DNA from: MGBC131033 sp910585655
Lineage (GTDB): Bacteria; Bacillota; Clostridia; Lachnospirales; Lachnospiraceae
Length of the DNA stretch: 25,454 nucleotides
Direction of reading: 5' to 3'
Assembly: GCA_949502025.1 (NCBI GenBank)
Contig: CATBCG010000010.1
Span: 1-25,454 of the forward strand
Position 1 is the first letter of the stretch, and each line of letters starts with the position of its first letter. Position numbers and translations under genes: made by a program. Shown here piece by piece: positions 1-8,120 of the stretch. The notes beneath the pieces were generated by a model that made no database searches, was not told the origin of the DNA, and saw nothing but the letters and a program-made list of their open reading frames with translations.

Positions 1-138
1 CGTCAGACCAGAGCTTTGCCTAAAGCTTTCTTCAGATTCCACCTCACGATGGACACCCTTGCTCTTGGCTATACACTTCCCACTACCAGGGCGTGTTACG
101 GACTTTCACCGATTAGATTGCGCCCATACTGGGCGCAC
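1..138 (-). mobile_element. Group II intron (bacterial class C), 5' end of domain I, partial
   Basis: Read on the minus strand, the sequence starting at 138 begins GTGCGCCCAGTATGGGCGC, matching the GUGYG 5' boundary and first hairpin of group II introns. Further in are blocks I recognise from class C introns such as those of Bacillus halodurans and Oceanobacillus iheyensis: GGTGAAAGTCC, AAGGGTGTCC, GGTGGAATCTGAAG and CTCTGGTCTGACG. The 5' splice site lies between 139 and 138. The element continues off the left edge, so the reverse transcriptase ORF and domains V and VI are not visible. It lies directly behind the terminator of the glucuronide operon, the known target preference of class C introns. 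A plus-strand reading frame over this stretch is an artefact of conserved intron RNA. Whether the intron is intact cannot be judged here. Confidence 0.85.
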
Positions 139-141
139 CAT

Positions 142-180
142 GAAAAAGGGAACATCCTTTTCATGAATGTTCCCCTTTTC
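142..180 (-). terminator. Rho-independent terminator of the glucuronide operon
   Basis: Minus-strand reading gives GAAAAGGGGAACAT, an 11-nt loop, then ATGTTCCCTTTTTC. This is a 14-bp stem with one G-U pair, and the T5 run lies in its 3' arm. It starts 10 nt past the stop codon of the kdgK-eda fusion. Only three bases (ATG) separate the hairpin from the group II intron boundary. Confidence 0.8.
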
Positions 181-189
181 ATAGCTCCA

Positions 190-1875
190 CTATTTGCCCT
201 GCATATATGCTATACAGGCTTTTACCGTCTCCTCCACCAGCCTTTGTATCTCTTTATAATCTCCCTGTTCTAACAGCTTACCGGGAACCATATAGCTTCC
301 GCCGCACACTACCACATTCGGCAGCGCCAGATAACTTCCAAGGTTTTCCGGGTTAATACCGCCAGTCGGCATAAAATTCATATCCTGGTAAGGACCTGCC
401 AGCGCGCGCAGCATTTTCACTCCGCCTGCCGCCTCTGCCGGGAAAAATTTTACGGTATGCAGTCCCATCCGTCTGCATGCCTCGATTTCCGTTGGGGTCG
501 CACAGCCTGGAAATACCGGGATTTGCCGTTTTTTACACCAGGCGACTACCTCCGGATTCGTCCCCGGACTGACAATGGCAGACGCTCCGGCTTCTACTGC
601 AAGACGGGCTGTCTCCACATCCAGGACTGTTCCTGCCAAAAGCAAAACCTCCGGCAACTCACGATGAATCGCCCGGATCGCCTCCTCGGCTGCCGCTGTC
701 CGAAACGTAATCTCCGCTACTGGCAGACCTCCGGCAGCCAACGCTTTTGCCAGTGGAACACCCTGCTCCGGATGTTCCAGTTGAATCACCGGTACCACAT
801 GAAATTGCCGTAAACGCGTTTCCAGTTCCTTTTGATCTGCCATTTGATTCACCTCGTTATTGCTTTGTTCTGTTTGCTGGCGGGTTAAAAATGCAGCTAG
901 TTCTTCTCTGGTCGGCAGCCCTTCGTTGTCCCCCCGGTGCATCACCTGAAGACAACCAATCGCATTGCCTCGCTGCACCGCCTTTTGAAACTTTTCCAGC
1001 CGCCCCTCCGGCAATTCTTCCAATAAACCGCTTAGAACACCTACTGCAAAACCATCTCCCGCTCCTACGGTATCCACCACCCGTTCTGCCAAAAAACCCG
1101 GCACATAGCCCGTCTGATAGCGGCTTTGTATGAAATCCCGTCCTTGATCAAGTGAGTAAAAGGCTCCCTCTGCCCCGGTTTTTATAACTACTGCCCTTAC
1201 ACCCAGCGCATGATACGCTTCGGCAATCTCCTCCGGCTTTTCTTTTCCGGTCAGAAGCTGCCCTTCTTTGAGCCCTGGTAGCACAACATCTGCCAAAGCC
1301 GCCAGCTCCTGTAGGATTTCCTTCATCTGCTCCTCACTGTCCCAAAGAGACGGGCGCAGGTTCGGGTCGAACGATACCAGACATCCTGCCTCTCTTGCTT
1401 TCCTAGCCAATGTGAATACTGCGCTGCGGGTACCTTCGTTTAACGCCGGAAAAATCCCCGTGATATGAAGCGCATCATAGCTTTCTAAATTCCAGTCCTT
1501 TACCTGCTCTCCGGACAGAGCAGAAGCCGCCGAGTTTTTACGGAAATAAAAGATATCCGGATCGTCTCCCTCCTCCGCCGCTCTGCCCTTTAACATCATA
1601 CCGGTCTGCCGCGTTTCATCCCAGGAAATACGCTCGGTAGCGATCTGATTTTCCTTTAGACAGGCAAAGATTTTTTCTCCAAACGGATCCCGCCCCAGCC
1701 TGGTCGTATACACAGGCTCATGCCCCAGTCTCGCCAGACCTATCGCCACGTTGTATTCCGCGCCTGCCACACTCATAGAAAATCCCTCTACGTTCGCCAG
1801 CGTTCCCGACGTATGAGCCGTCAAAAGCGCCATCGGCTCCCCTACCAATAAAATACGTTTTCCCTGTTTTTTCAC
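190..1875 (-). CDS. kdgK-eda: Bifunctional 2-keto-3-deoxygluconate kinase / KDPG aldolase fusion
   Basis: This 561-aa protein joins the last two steps of hexuronate breakdown in one cytoplasmic polypeptide. Residues 1 to about 330 are a PfkB-family sugar kinase with the signature DTVGAGD at 268-274, whose Asp is the catalytic base; it phosphorylates 2-keto-3-deoxygluconate. Residues about 345-561 are a class I KHG/KDPG aldolase with EITFRT at 388-393, the Schiff-base lysine in TVKFFPAE (K476) and PTGGI at 503-507; it splits KDPG into pyruvate and glyceraldehyde-3-phosphate. The start is GTG with GGAGAGG six bases upstream. It is the last gene of the operon, 25 nt after the beta-glucuronidase gene. 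The linker carries an internal ribosome binding site and ATG at codon 345, so free aldolase may also be made. Domain assignments are secure; the exact sugar specificity of the kinase is inferred from the operon. Confidence 0.93.
   Translation of the reverse strand: MKKQGKRILLVGEPMALLTAHTSGTLANVEGFSMSVAGAEYNVAIGLARLGHEPVYTTRLGRDPFGEKIFACLKENQIATERISWDETRQTGMMLKGRAAEEGDDPDIFYFRKNSAASALSGEQVKDWNLESYDALHITGIFPALNEGTRSAVFTLARKAREAGCLVSFDPNLRPSLWDSEEQMKEILQELAALADVVLPGLKEGQLLTGKEKPEEIAEAYHALGVRAVVIKTGAEGAFYSLDQGRDFIQSRYQTGYVPGFLAERVVDTVGAGDGFAVGVLSGLLEELPEGRLEKFQKAVQRGNAIGCLQVMHRGDNEGLPTREELAAFLTRQQTEQSNNEVNQMADQKELETRLRQFHVVPVIQLEHPEQGVPLAKALAAGGLPVAEITFRTAAAEEAIRAIHRELPEVLLLAGTVLDVETARLAVEAGASAIVSPGTNPEVVAWCKKRQIPVFPGCATPTEIEACRRMGLHTVKFFPAEAAGGVKMLRALAGPYQDMNFMPTGGINPENLGSYLALPNVVVCGGSYMVPGKLLEQGDYKEIQRLVEETVKACIAYMQGK
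841..855 (-). promoter_or_regulatory. Internal ribosome binding site and start codon for the aldolase half
   Basis: Inside the kinase-aldolase linker the minus strand reads GAGGTGAATCAAATG: an SD-like GAGGTG (855-850), six bases, then an in-frame ATG (843-841). Translation from here would give a 217-residue protein starting MADQKE, the normal size of a free KDPG aldolase. The same GAGGTG plus 6 nt arrangement precedes the beta-glucuronidase ATG. It is either a relic of once-separate genes or a working second start. Confidence 0.55.
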
Positions 1876-1900
1876 GGTGTTCCTCTCCCCTATATATTTT

Positions 1901-3772
1901 TTATAAATTTTCCCAACGTTCCTTTAAATAAAAAGCGCTTTCCTTCGGCTGGCGTTGTCTGGTAAAAATTCCCTTTTTATTGCCATCTACCCGTTTGATT
2001 CCTTCCGTCGTCTGAAAATCCGCAAAATTCCAGACCTGCTCTCCCTGAATAAATTCATAAGAATCAAATATCCTAGAATACATTTCCAAATATTCTTTCT
2101 GATATTCCTGACTCCACATCACCGAAGGAAGTTTATGCTCCGACGCATATGTATCCGCGCCATATTCTGTAAATATAAACGGCTTGTTCAAACCTTTTGC
2201 AGCCCAGGCATCCATTTCCTTCCGGAACATTGCCTCTGCCTCTTCTATCTCATAACCTCCGGCAACATACCAGCCGTAGTAACGATTTAAGGACAATACA
2301 TCGCTAAAGGAATAGCAGTGACACCTGTCTGGTAGAGAAGTCATGAGCATCGCAAAGGTTCTAGGGCGTTTCTGCGCATCTAATTCCCTGGCACGTTCAA
2401 AGACTTTGGCAAAATAATCTACTGCAGACTCCGACGTTGTTTCCGGTTCATTCATCAGACTCCACATAATAACACAGGCATGATTCTTGTCTCTTTTTAT
2501 CATTTCCTCCAAAGCATTTAAATGATTGCTCAAAAGCCGCTCGGTTGTTGGCTTGGAAAAAAACGGAACCATTTCTCCCAAGGCTGCAACGTCAAAATTT
2601 TGCAGACTTTCCATAAAGCCGACCGCCGGAAGCTCATCAATCACCAGGAAGCCTTCCTGGTCTGCCATCTGGTAAATTTCCTCACTGTATGGATAGTGAG
2701 AGGTACGGAAGGAATTGGCGCCGATCCATTTCATCAGCTCAAAATCCCGCTTCATCACTCCTGCAGAAAAGCCCTTGCCAATGATATCGCTGTCCTCATG
2801 TTTGCCAAAGCCTTTTAAGTATACAGGCTCTCCATTTAACAAAATCTCACAGCCTTTTACCTCTATGGTACGGATTCCCTGATCCTCCCAATATTCATCC
2901 AAAAGCGCGTCCCCTTCATAAAGCTGGAAACAAAAACGGTACAAATACGCGTCCCGCACTTTCCAAAGACGTACCTGAGGAATCCGTACTTCTCCCTTTA
3001 GCAACGTTCCGTCTGTCTCTGCCCACTCGGTCTTATTCTCTGCTGTCAGCGTTCCTTGCTCGTCATAAACAGAAAGCTTTACGACCCGTTTCCTGCCCTT
3101 TTGTTCCAGGCTCTCGGAACATTCGGTCAGTTCTACTTCATAAGATACCACCGCGTCTGCTCCCTCTAGGCGATAGGATAACGTATAATCCTCAACGGCG
3201 TGTTTTGGTACAGATACCAGCCAAACAGAGCGGTGAATTCCTGCATAATTGAAAAAGTCAAAGTACGGCTTGGTCATTTTCCGACCAGACGGCAGCACTT
3301 TTGTCTTTCCGGCAGGCAACGTATCGTCTGCCAGTTCATTATTTCCTTTCACAACGACCCTATTTGTTTCATTATAACGGATTTTTTCTGTTATGTCCAA
3401 AGAAAATGGTAAAAATCCGCCCTCATGGCTTCCTGCCTTTTTCCCGTTGACATAGACGTCCGCCCGGTGAGTAACAGAGCCAAAACGCAGATATACCCGG
3501 GTTCCCTGCCATTCGCCTGGTACAAAAAAGTCTCGTTCATACCAAAAATCCCCTGTAAACTCCCGTTTTTCCTTTTCGGTAAAAAAATCGGCAAAGCTGG
3601 CTGGAACCGGAAGCAGATCCACTCCTGCCCCACGTCCCGGCAAGCCGTCTGCCCATCCCTCGCACTCTCCTTTTTCCTGTGGATCAAAACAAAATTTCCA
3701 CATCCCGTCCAGCTTTTCCTCTCTTCTGGTCGCCGTCATTCTTGGATAGAGCATCGATTCTAATTTTCCCAT
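1901..3772 (-). CDS. uidA: Beta-glucuronidase (glycoside hydrolase family 2)
   Basis: Hydrolyses beta-D-glucuronides, releasing glucuronate for the neighbouring enzymes. This 623-aa protein has the GH2 layout: sugar-binding jelly roll (about 15-190), Ig-like domain (about 195-305) and TIM barrel. The acid/base Glu is E442 in MNEPET and the nucleophile is E536 in FTEYGADT. The glucuronate-specific N-K pair is N598 and K600 in GNKKGIFTR, which separates it from beta-galactosidases. About 30 residues between AVGF and the NHLNALEEM segment match the length of E. coli loop 1, suggesting a Loop-1 gut enzyme. There is no signal peptide, so it acts in the cytoplasm. I chose the ATG at 3772, which has GAGGTG six bases upstream; a GTG at 3781 would add three residues. 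The upstream uxaC stop is 10 nt away, implying coupled translation. It closely resembles the R. gnavus enzyme as I remember it. Confidence 0.93.
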   Translation of the reverse strand: MGKLESMLYPRMTATRREEKLDGMWKFCFDPQEKGECEGWADGLPGRGAGVDLLPVPASFADFFTEKEKREFTGDFWYERDFFVPGEWQGTRVYLRFGSVTHRADVYVNGKKAGSHEGGFLPFSLDITEKIRYNETNRVVVKGNNELADDTLPAGKTKVLPSGRKMTKPYFDFFNYAGIHRSVWLVSVPKHAVEDYTLSYRLEGADAVVSYEVELTECSESLEQKGRKRVVKLSVYDEQGTLTAENKTEWAETDGTLLKGEVRIPQVRLWKVRDAYLYRFCFQLYEGDALLDEYWEDQGIRTIEVKGCEILLNGEPVYLKGFGKHEDSDIIGKGFSAGVMKRDFELMKWIGANSFRTSHYPYSEEIYQMADQEGFLVIDELPAVGFMESLQNFDVAALGEMVPFFSKPTTERLLSNHLNALEEMIKRDKNHACVIMWSLMNEPETTSESAVDYFAKVFERARELDAQKRPRTFAMLMTSLPDRCHCYSFSDVLSLNRYYGWYVAGGYEIEEAEAMFRKEMDAWAAKGLNKPFIFTEYGADTYASEHKLPSVMWSQEYQKEYLEMYSRIFDSYEFIQGEQVWNFADFQTTEGIKRVDGNKKGIFTRQRQPKESAFYLKERWENL

Positions 3773-3782
3773 CTGAAACACC

Positions 3783-5213
3783 TCATCCTTTCAAAAATTT
3801 TTTTGCATTTTCCCCACATACTCCTTTTACCAACTCGGTCAGCCATATCTGTTCTTCTAAAGTCTCGCCCGGATATTCGCCGCGTTCCACCCACTTTCCT
3901 ATCAGGTTGCAGAAGATTCGGCGGAAATACTCGTGTCTGGTAAAGGAAAGAAAGCTTCTGGAATCCGTCGTCATCCCGATAAAACCAGAAAGCATCGACA
4001 CACTGGCAAAACACTCCATTTGCTCCTCCATTCCTTTTTTATGGTCGCAGAACCACCAAGCAGGTCCAAGCTGCACCTTGCAGCGCACTCCTGATCCGCC
4101 AAAGCTTCCAGCCAATACGGCTAACATCTCATTCATCTGCGGATTCAGACCATACAATACGGTTTTCGGTAATGCTTCTTCCTGATCCAACGCAGATAAC
4201 AAGGCAGTTAATTCCCTTGCCACACTCCGATCATCCATTCCGTCGCAGCCAATATCCGCGCCCAAACGCTGGTACAGCCGTTCGGACTGGTTGCGCACCG
4301 CCCCGATATGAAGCTGCATGACAATTCCCTTTTCGGCGTACATTCTTCCAAGTTCTAACAAAAGCGCGCTCCGATAACCACTGATTTCTTCCTCACTTAA
4401 CAACTCCCCTGCCAGCCGTCGTTTCCATATCTGTTCCAGTCTCTCCGAGCCGTCTGATACCATTTTGCCATCTTCGGTCAAAGGGGAAAAAATCCATCTC
4501 TCCAAGCTATGATCTGCAGCCATACAGCCCAGGCTTCTAAAAAAGCCCAGTCTCTCCTTTAACACTTCCACCAGTCCTGCAAAACCAGTAATCTCTTTTC
4601 CTGCTGTCTGCCCTAATTTTGCAATATAGTCTGGAAAATCCGGCTTTTCTATTCCCAATGCCCGATCCGGGCGAAACGTCGGGCAAACCTCTATCGGATA
4701 TCCTTCTTCCTGCAGCTTCCTGTGCCAATGCAAATCGTCTGCCGGATCGTCAGTCGTCCCCACCAGTTCTACCCGCTGCATCTCTAACAGCTTGCGGGCG
4801 GTCAAACCCTGTTCTAACTTCTGCTTCGTCCACTCCCAAATCGCATCCGCATGTTCCGGGCAGACCGTCAAATCACAGTCAAAGTAGCGCTTTAGTTCCA
4901 AATGTGTCCAATGATAAAGCGGATTGCCGATCAAATGTGGTACCGTGCTTACCCAGGCGTCAAACCGCTCCCGATCAGAAGCAGATCCGGTGATCCGATC
5001 CTCTAAAATCCCCATCGCACGCATCGCACGCCATTTATAATGGTCGCCGTACAGCCAGACTTCCGTGATATTGTGATATTGCTTATCCTCATAAATTTCC
5101 TGCGCGCTTAAATGATTGTGAAAATCGAAAATCGGCTGTTCCTTTACCTGTTCAAAAAGCCGTTTTGCCGTCTCTGTTTCCAGCAGAAAATCTTCTGCCA
5201 TAAATTTATTCAA
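3783..5213 (-). CDS. uxaC: Glucuronate isomerase
   Basis: Converts D-glucuronate to D-fructuronate (and galacturonate to tagaturonate), the first intracellular step after glucuronide cleavage. The 476-aa length is normal for the family. The amidohydrolase-fold metal motif FDFHNHL gives H32 and H34, followed by the family-typical GDHYKWRAMRA at 56-66, TTDDPADD, CPTFRPDRAL and LHIGAVRN. The start is TTG, chosen because GGAGGG lies eight bases upstream and the resulting MNKFMAEDFLLETETAK matches the usual UxaC N-terminus; the ATG four codons later has no suitably spaced SD. It is the second gene of the operon, 35 nt after the uxuA-uxuB fusion. Confidence 0.95.
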   Translation of the reverse strand: MNKFMAEDFLLETETAKRLFEQVKEQPIFDFHNHLSAQEIYEDKQYHNITEVWLYGDHYKWRAMRAMGILEDRITGSASDRERFDAWVSTVPHLIGNPLYHWTHLELKRYFDCDLTVCPEHADAIWEWTKQKLEQGLTARKLLEMQRVELVGTTDDPADDLHWHRKLQEEGYPIEVCPTFRPDRALGIEKPDFPDYIAKLGQTAGKEITGFAGLVEVLKERLGFFRSLGCMAADHSLERWIFSPLTEDGKMVSDGSERLEQIWKRRLAGELLSEEEISGYRSALLLELGRMYAEKGIVMQLHIGAVRNQSERLYQRLGADIGCDGMDDRSVARELTALLSALDQEEALPKTVLYGLNPQMNEMLAVLAGSFGGSGVRCKVQLGPAWWFCDHKKGMEEQMECFASVSMLSGFIGMTTDSRSFLSFTRHEYFRRIFCNLIGKWVERGEYPGETLEEQIWLTELVKGVCGENAKKFLKG

Positions 5214-5248
5214 CGTATGCTCCCTCCTTTTTTCTTTTTCTTATCTTT

Positions 5249-7984
5249 TTATAAATGTAAATAGTTTCCAAGTTCCTGTCTGACTGCCCCCACTCCACTT
5301 AACATCCGCGCCAGGCTCTTTATCACCTGTCTAAATAATGGTGTTTCGGTCACATCATAGCCAAAGATATCTTCTCTGGAAAACAAAGGCTTCATACTGT
5401 CTGCAAGCTGCTGTTCTTCCTCTCTTGTAAACTCCTCTCCCTGTTGTCCGATTCTAAAAGCAAGCCGTTCCCTTAGCGGAGAAATCACTGGTTCTAACTC
5501 TGCCAGCCTTGGATCCGGGCTGACGGTATATTCCGTTCCAGTATCGTCTATTCCTGTCAGATAGCGAACCCATCCGGCATAGACCAACGGAATTGCTTTT
5601 AAATCTTCTAACGAACGCTCCTGTTTCTGATAAGCCTTTACAGTTTCGCCAAAACGGACGCCCAGTTTTTGAGAAGTATCTGTGGCAATCCGCCATGGGG
5701 AATCCGGCAGAAAGCCATTTGGAAGCCGCTTTTTCAAAACTTCCTCTAAAAAGGTTTCCGGTCTTAAAATCTTTGGATCAGTGACAACTGCCATCCCTTC
5801 CGTCCAGCCAATCCGTTCTACCAGTTCTTTTAGCTCTCTATCTTTCATTTCCTCTGCAATTCGTTCATAACCTAACAAACAGCCAAAAACTGCCAATGCC
5901 GTATGCAGTGGATTTAAACAGGTTGATACCTTCATCCGCTCTGCCTTTTTAACTGTCTCGCGGTCGGCAAAATAAATCCCCTCTCCGGAAAGCGGAATCC
6001 GTCCTGCCGGGAACCAATCTTCCATCACCAGATATTCACATTCTTCTGCGTTCACATAAGGAGCGGAATAGCTGCCGGCAGCGGTAATCACTGGCTCCAT
6101 CCCCACAAAGCCCTTCTGTGTAAGACATGTTAGTACTTCCTCTGCAGGACGTGGGGTAATCTTATCAATCATCGTCCAAGGAAAGCCTACCTTATTCTTA
6201 TCCTGCAGCCAGCCTATAAAGCCCTCCTCTGCCGTTCCGTTCGCTGCCCAAGCTGCCGCATACGCCTCAATCGCCTCCTGCAGCCGTTTCCCGTTTTCGG
6301 AACAGTTGTCCATACTGACCAGAGCAATCGGGTTTCCCCCAGCCTGATAACGCCCGTATAATAACGCTGCTACCTTTCCCAGATAGCTTTCCAACGGACA
6401 TTGCTCCGTCATGCTATTCGGTCCTCTCTGAAAATCTCTTTCCACTGCCGGCAGCGGTTTTCCGTCCGCCCCTTTCCAGACATACCCTTTTTCCGTAATC
6501 GTAAAACTAAGCGCCCGTACAGAGTTCTTTTTCATTTGCGCTGATAATGCCGCCCAATCGGAACTTCTTTTCTCTGATGGATCTGCAATGTTATAGCATG
6601 CCGCGATGCTGCCGCAAAGCTGTTCTTTCATTGTTCCGTCCGCGCAAAGCGTTACCGCTACAAAACGATTCTCATAAGGTCGGTAGACTTTTTCTACCAA
6701 TTCTCCGTCAAAGCCCTCTACTGCCAGTACGCCCTTTGTCTGCGTTCCCTGTTCGATAGCCTCCTGCAGTACCCTTGCCGGAAACGCCCGGAACAAATTT
6801 CCTGCTCCAAAATGAATCCATTCTGGTTCCGCAAGCGTTCTCTTCTGTATTTCCCTCCAAAGCGTCGCTTCTTTGGAAAATGTTCCTGCCGGAAAACGGT
6901 CTGTTTGAAGACGCCTCGCCTGATCCGCCTTTTTTATTGCTTCCCAAAGACCGTTCAGATATGTCGCACCTAACGCCCGATCATATAAACCATAGCCCGG
7001 CATTGCTACTTCGTCCCAGATCATCCGTCCATGGTCCGGACGAATCGGTCCCTCAAAGCCTGTCTCATACAAAGCGCGCATAATCTCATACATATCAAAG
7101 CTTCCGTCCGAAGATAAATGCGCCGCCTCTTCAAAATTTTCCGGGGTATGAAATTTCAGATTGCGAACATGAGCAAAATGAATTCTTCCTTTCAAAGCCC
7201 GAATCATATGCGGCAGATCGTTTTCCAGATTTGTCCCATAAGAGCCGGAGCAAAACGTCACGCCATTGTGAACATCATCCACCATCCGCATCATCCGCAA
7301 AATATTTTTTTCATTGATAATGATTCGCGGCAGACCAAACACGCTCCATGCCGGATCGTCCGGGTGAATCGCCATTTTGATGTCATATTTTCTGCAAACC
7401 GGCATAATCGCTTCCAGAAAATACTTCAAATTTTCAAATAGCTTTTCCTCGTCAATCTCCCGGTACAAATCAAACAATTCTTTTACATGTTCCATTCGCT
7501 CCGGTTCCCAGCCCGGCATCACACTTCCGTTCATATCCGAAGAAATCGAAGTAAACATCTTTTCCGGGTCTAAGCCGTCTACCGCCTCCTGTGTATATGC
7601 CAATACCGTCGAACCATCCGGACGTACTCTTGCCAGCTCTGTTCTCGTCCAGTCAAATACCGGCATAAAATTATAGCAGACCAGATGGATGTCCTCCTCT
7701 CCCAGAGCTTTCAGCGAACGAATATACGTCTTGATATACTGTTCTCGTTCGGCTGTCCCGGCTTTGATCGCATCATGAACGTTGACACTCTCAATACCGG
7801 CGATATGCAGTCCGGCTTCCTCCACCTCTGCCTTCAATGCCCGGATTTCTTCCCTCGTCCATTCCTCTCCTGCTGCCTTCCCATACAGAGTGGTAATCAC
7901 TCCTGTCACTCCCGGGATCTGACGGATTTGCTTTAACGTTACCGTATCATAAGCCGATCCGTACCAGCGTAATGTCATTTCCAT
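5249..7984 (-). CDS. uxuA-uxuB: Mannonate dehydratase / fructuronate reductase fusion
   Basis: One 911-aa polypeptide appears to carry two consecutive activities. Residues 1 to about 350 are mannonate dehydratase (UxuA, mannonate to 2-keto-3-deoxygluconate). Its likely metal ligands are H207 in HPDDP, C245 in FCSGSYG, H272 in HFAHVRN and D317 in RPDHG, with spacing like the crystallised Streptococcus suis enzyme. Residues about 375-911 are a long-chain mannitol dehydrogenase-family fructuronate reductase (UxuB), with NAD-binding HFGAGNLFRAF at 391-401 and the K-x5-N-x2-H active site at K685, N691 and H694. Both halves are full length. The ATG at 7984 is chosen over a GTG at 7996 because AGGTGG lies eight bases upstream and MEMTLRWYG is the normal UxuA start. 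Unlike kdgK-eda, no internal ATG with an SD is visible at the junction. It is the first gene of the operon. Confidence 0.92.
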   Translation of the reverse strand: MEMTLRWYGSAYDTVTLKQIRQIPGVTGVITTLYGKAAGEEWTREEIRALKAEVEEAGLHIAGIESVNVHDAIKAGTAEREQYIKTYIRSLKALGEEDIHLVCYNFMPVFDWTRTELARVRPDGSTVLAYTQEAVDGLDPEKMFTSISSDMNGSVMPGWEPERMEHVKELFDLYREIDEEKLFENLKYFLEAIMPVCRKYDIKMAIHPDDPAWSVFGLPRIIINEKNILRMMRMVDDVHNGVTFCSGSYGTNLENDLPHMIRALKGRIHFAHVRNLKFHTPENFEEAAHLSSDGSFDMYEIMRALYETGFEGPIRPDHGRMIWDEVAMPGYGLYDRALGATYLNGLWEAIKKADQARRLQTDRFPAGTFSKEATLWREIQKRTLAEPEWIHFGAGNLFRAFPARVLQEAIEQGTQTKGVLAVEGFDGELVEKVYRPYENRFVAVTLCADGTMKEQLCGSIAACYNIADPSEKRSSDWAALSAQMKKNSVRALSFTITEKGYVWKGADGKPLPAVERDFQRGPNSMTEQCPLESYLGKVAALLYGRYQAGGNPIALVSMDNCSENGKRLQEAIEAYAAAWAANGTAEEGFIGWLQDKNKVGFPWTMIDKITPRPAEEVLTCLTQKGFVGMEPVITAAGSYSAPYVNAEECEYLVMEDWFPAGRIPLSGEGIYFADRETVKKAERMKVSTCLNPLHTALAVFGCLLGYERIAEEMKDRELKELVERIGWTEGMAVVTDPKILRPETFLEEVLKKRLPNGFLPDSPWRIATDTSQKLGVRFGETVKAYQKQERSLEDLKAIPLVYAGWVRYLTGIDDTGTEYTVSPDPRLAELEPVISPLRERLAFRIGQQGEEFTREEEQQLADSMKPLFSREDIFGYDVTETPLFRQVIKSLARMLSGVGAVRQELGNYLHL

Positions 7985-8031
7985 TGGTTCTTCCACCTTT
8001 CTCTTAACCTATCACTAAGATAGCATAAATC

Positions 8032-8066
8032 TGTTTCAAATAACATACCAGAAATTGCTTGAAACA
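8032..8066. promoter_or_regulatory. Inverted repeat in the divergent uxu / araC promoter region (candidate operator)
   Basis: Perfect 8-bp arms TGTTTCAA (8032-8039) and TTGAAACA (8059-8066) are separated by 19 bp. The right arm overlaps the -35 box of the regulator gene. The left arm reads TTGAAA toward the operon, but no good -10 follows at normal spacing. That fits an activator-dependent operon promoter and an autoregulated AraC-type gene. A shorter repeat, CTATC-5 nt-GATAG on the minus strand, lies nearby. Operator function is inferred. Confidence 0.5.
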
Positions 8067-8087
8067 TTGCAAAAATTGCGGTATACT
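8059..8087 (+). promoter_or_regulatory. Sigma-A promoter of the AraC-family regulator
   Basis: TTGAAA (8059-8064), 17 bp, TATACT (8082-8087), about 33 bp ahead of the regulator's ATG. The spacing is ideal and both boxes are near consensus. Confidence 0.75.
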
Positions 8088-8120
8088 AAACAAAAAGAAA
8101 AATGGGAGGAGTATCGTAAT

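Noticed and set aside
16..273. Plus-strand ORF of 85 codons at the left edge
   Set aside because: It is antisense to the conserved 5' domain of the group II intron, the terminator and the end of the aldolase; the apparent conservation comes from intron RNA.
2643..2661. Perfect 19-bp palindrome (9-bp arms ACCAGGAAG / CTTCCTGGT) inside the beta-glucuronidase gene
   Set aside because: It falls in well-conserved coding sequence (DQEGFLV) and is explained by codon choice; no regulatory context.
3391..4185. Several ORFs of 80-170 codons opposite or out of frame with uidA and uxaC
   Set aside because: They are shadows of strongly supported genes, without SD sequences or recognisable domains.
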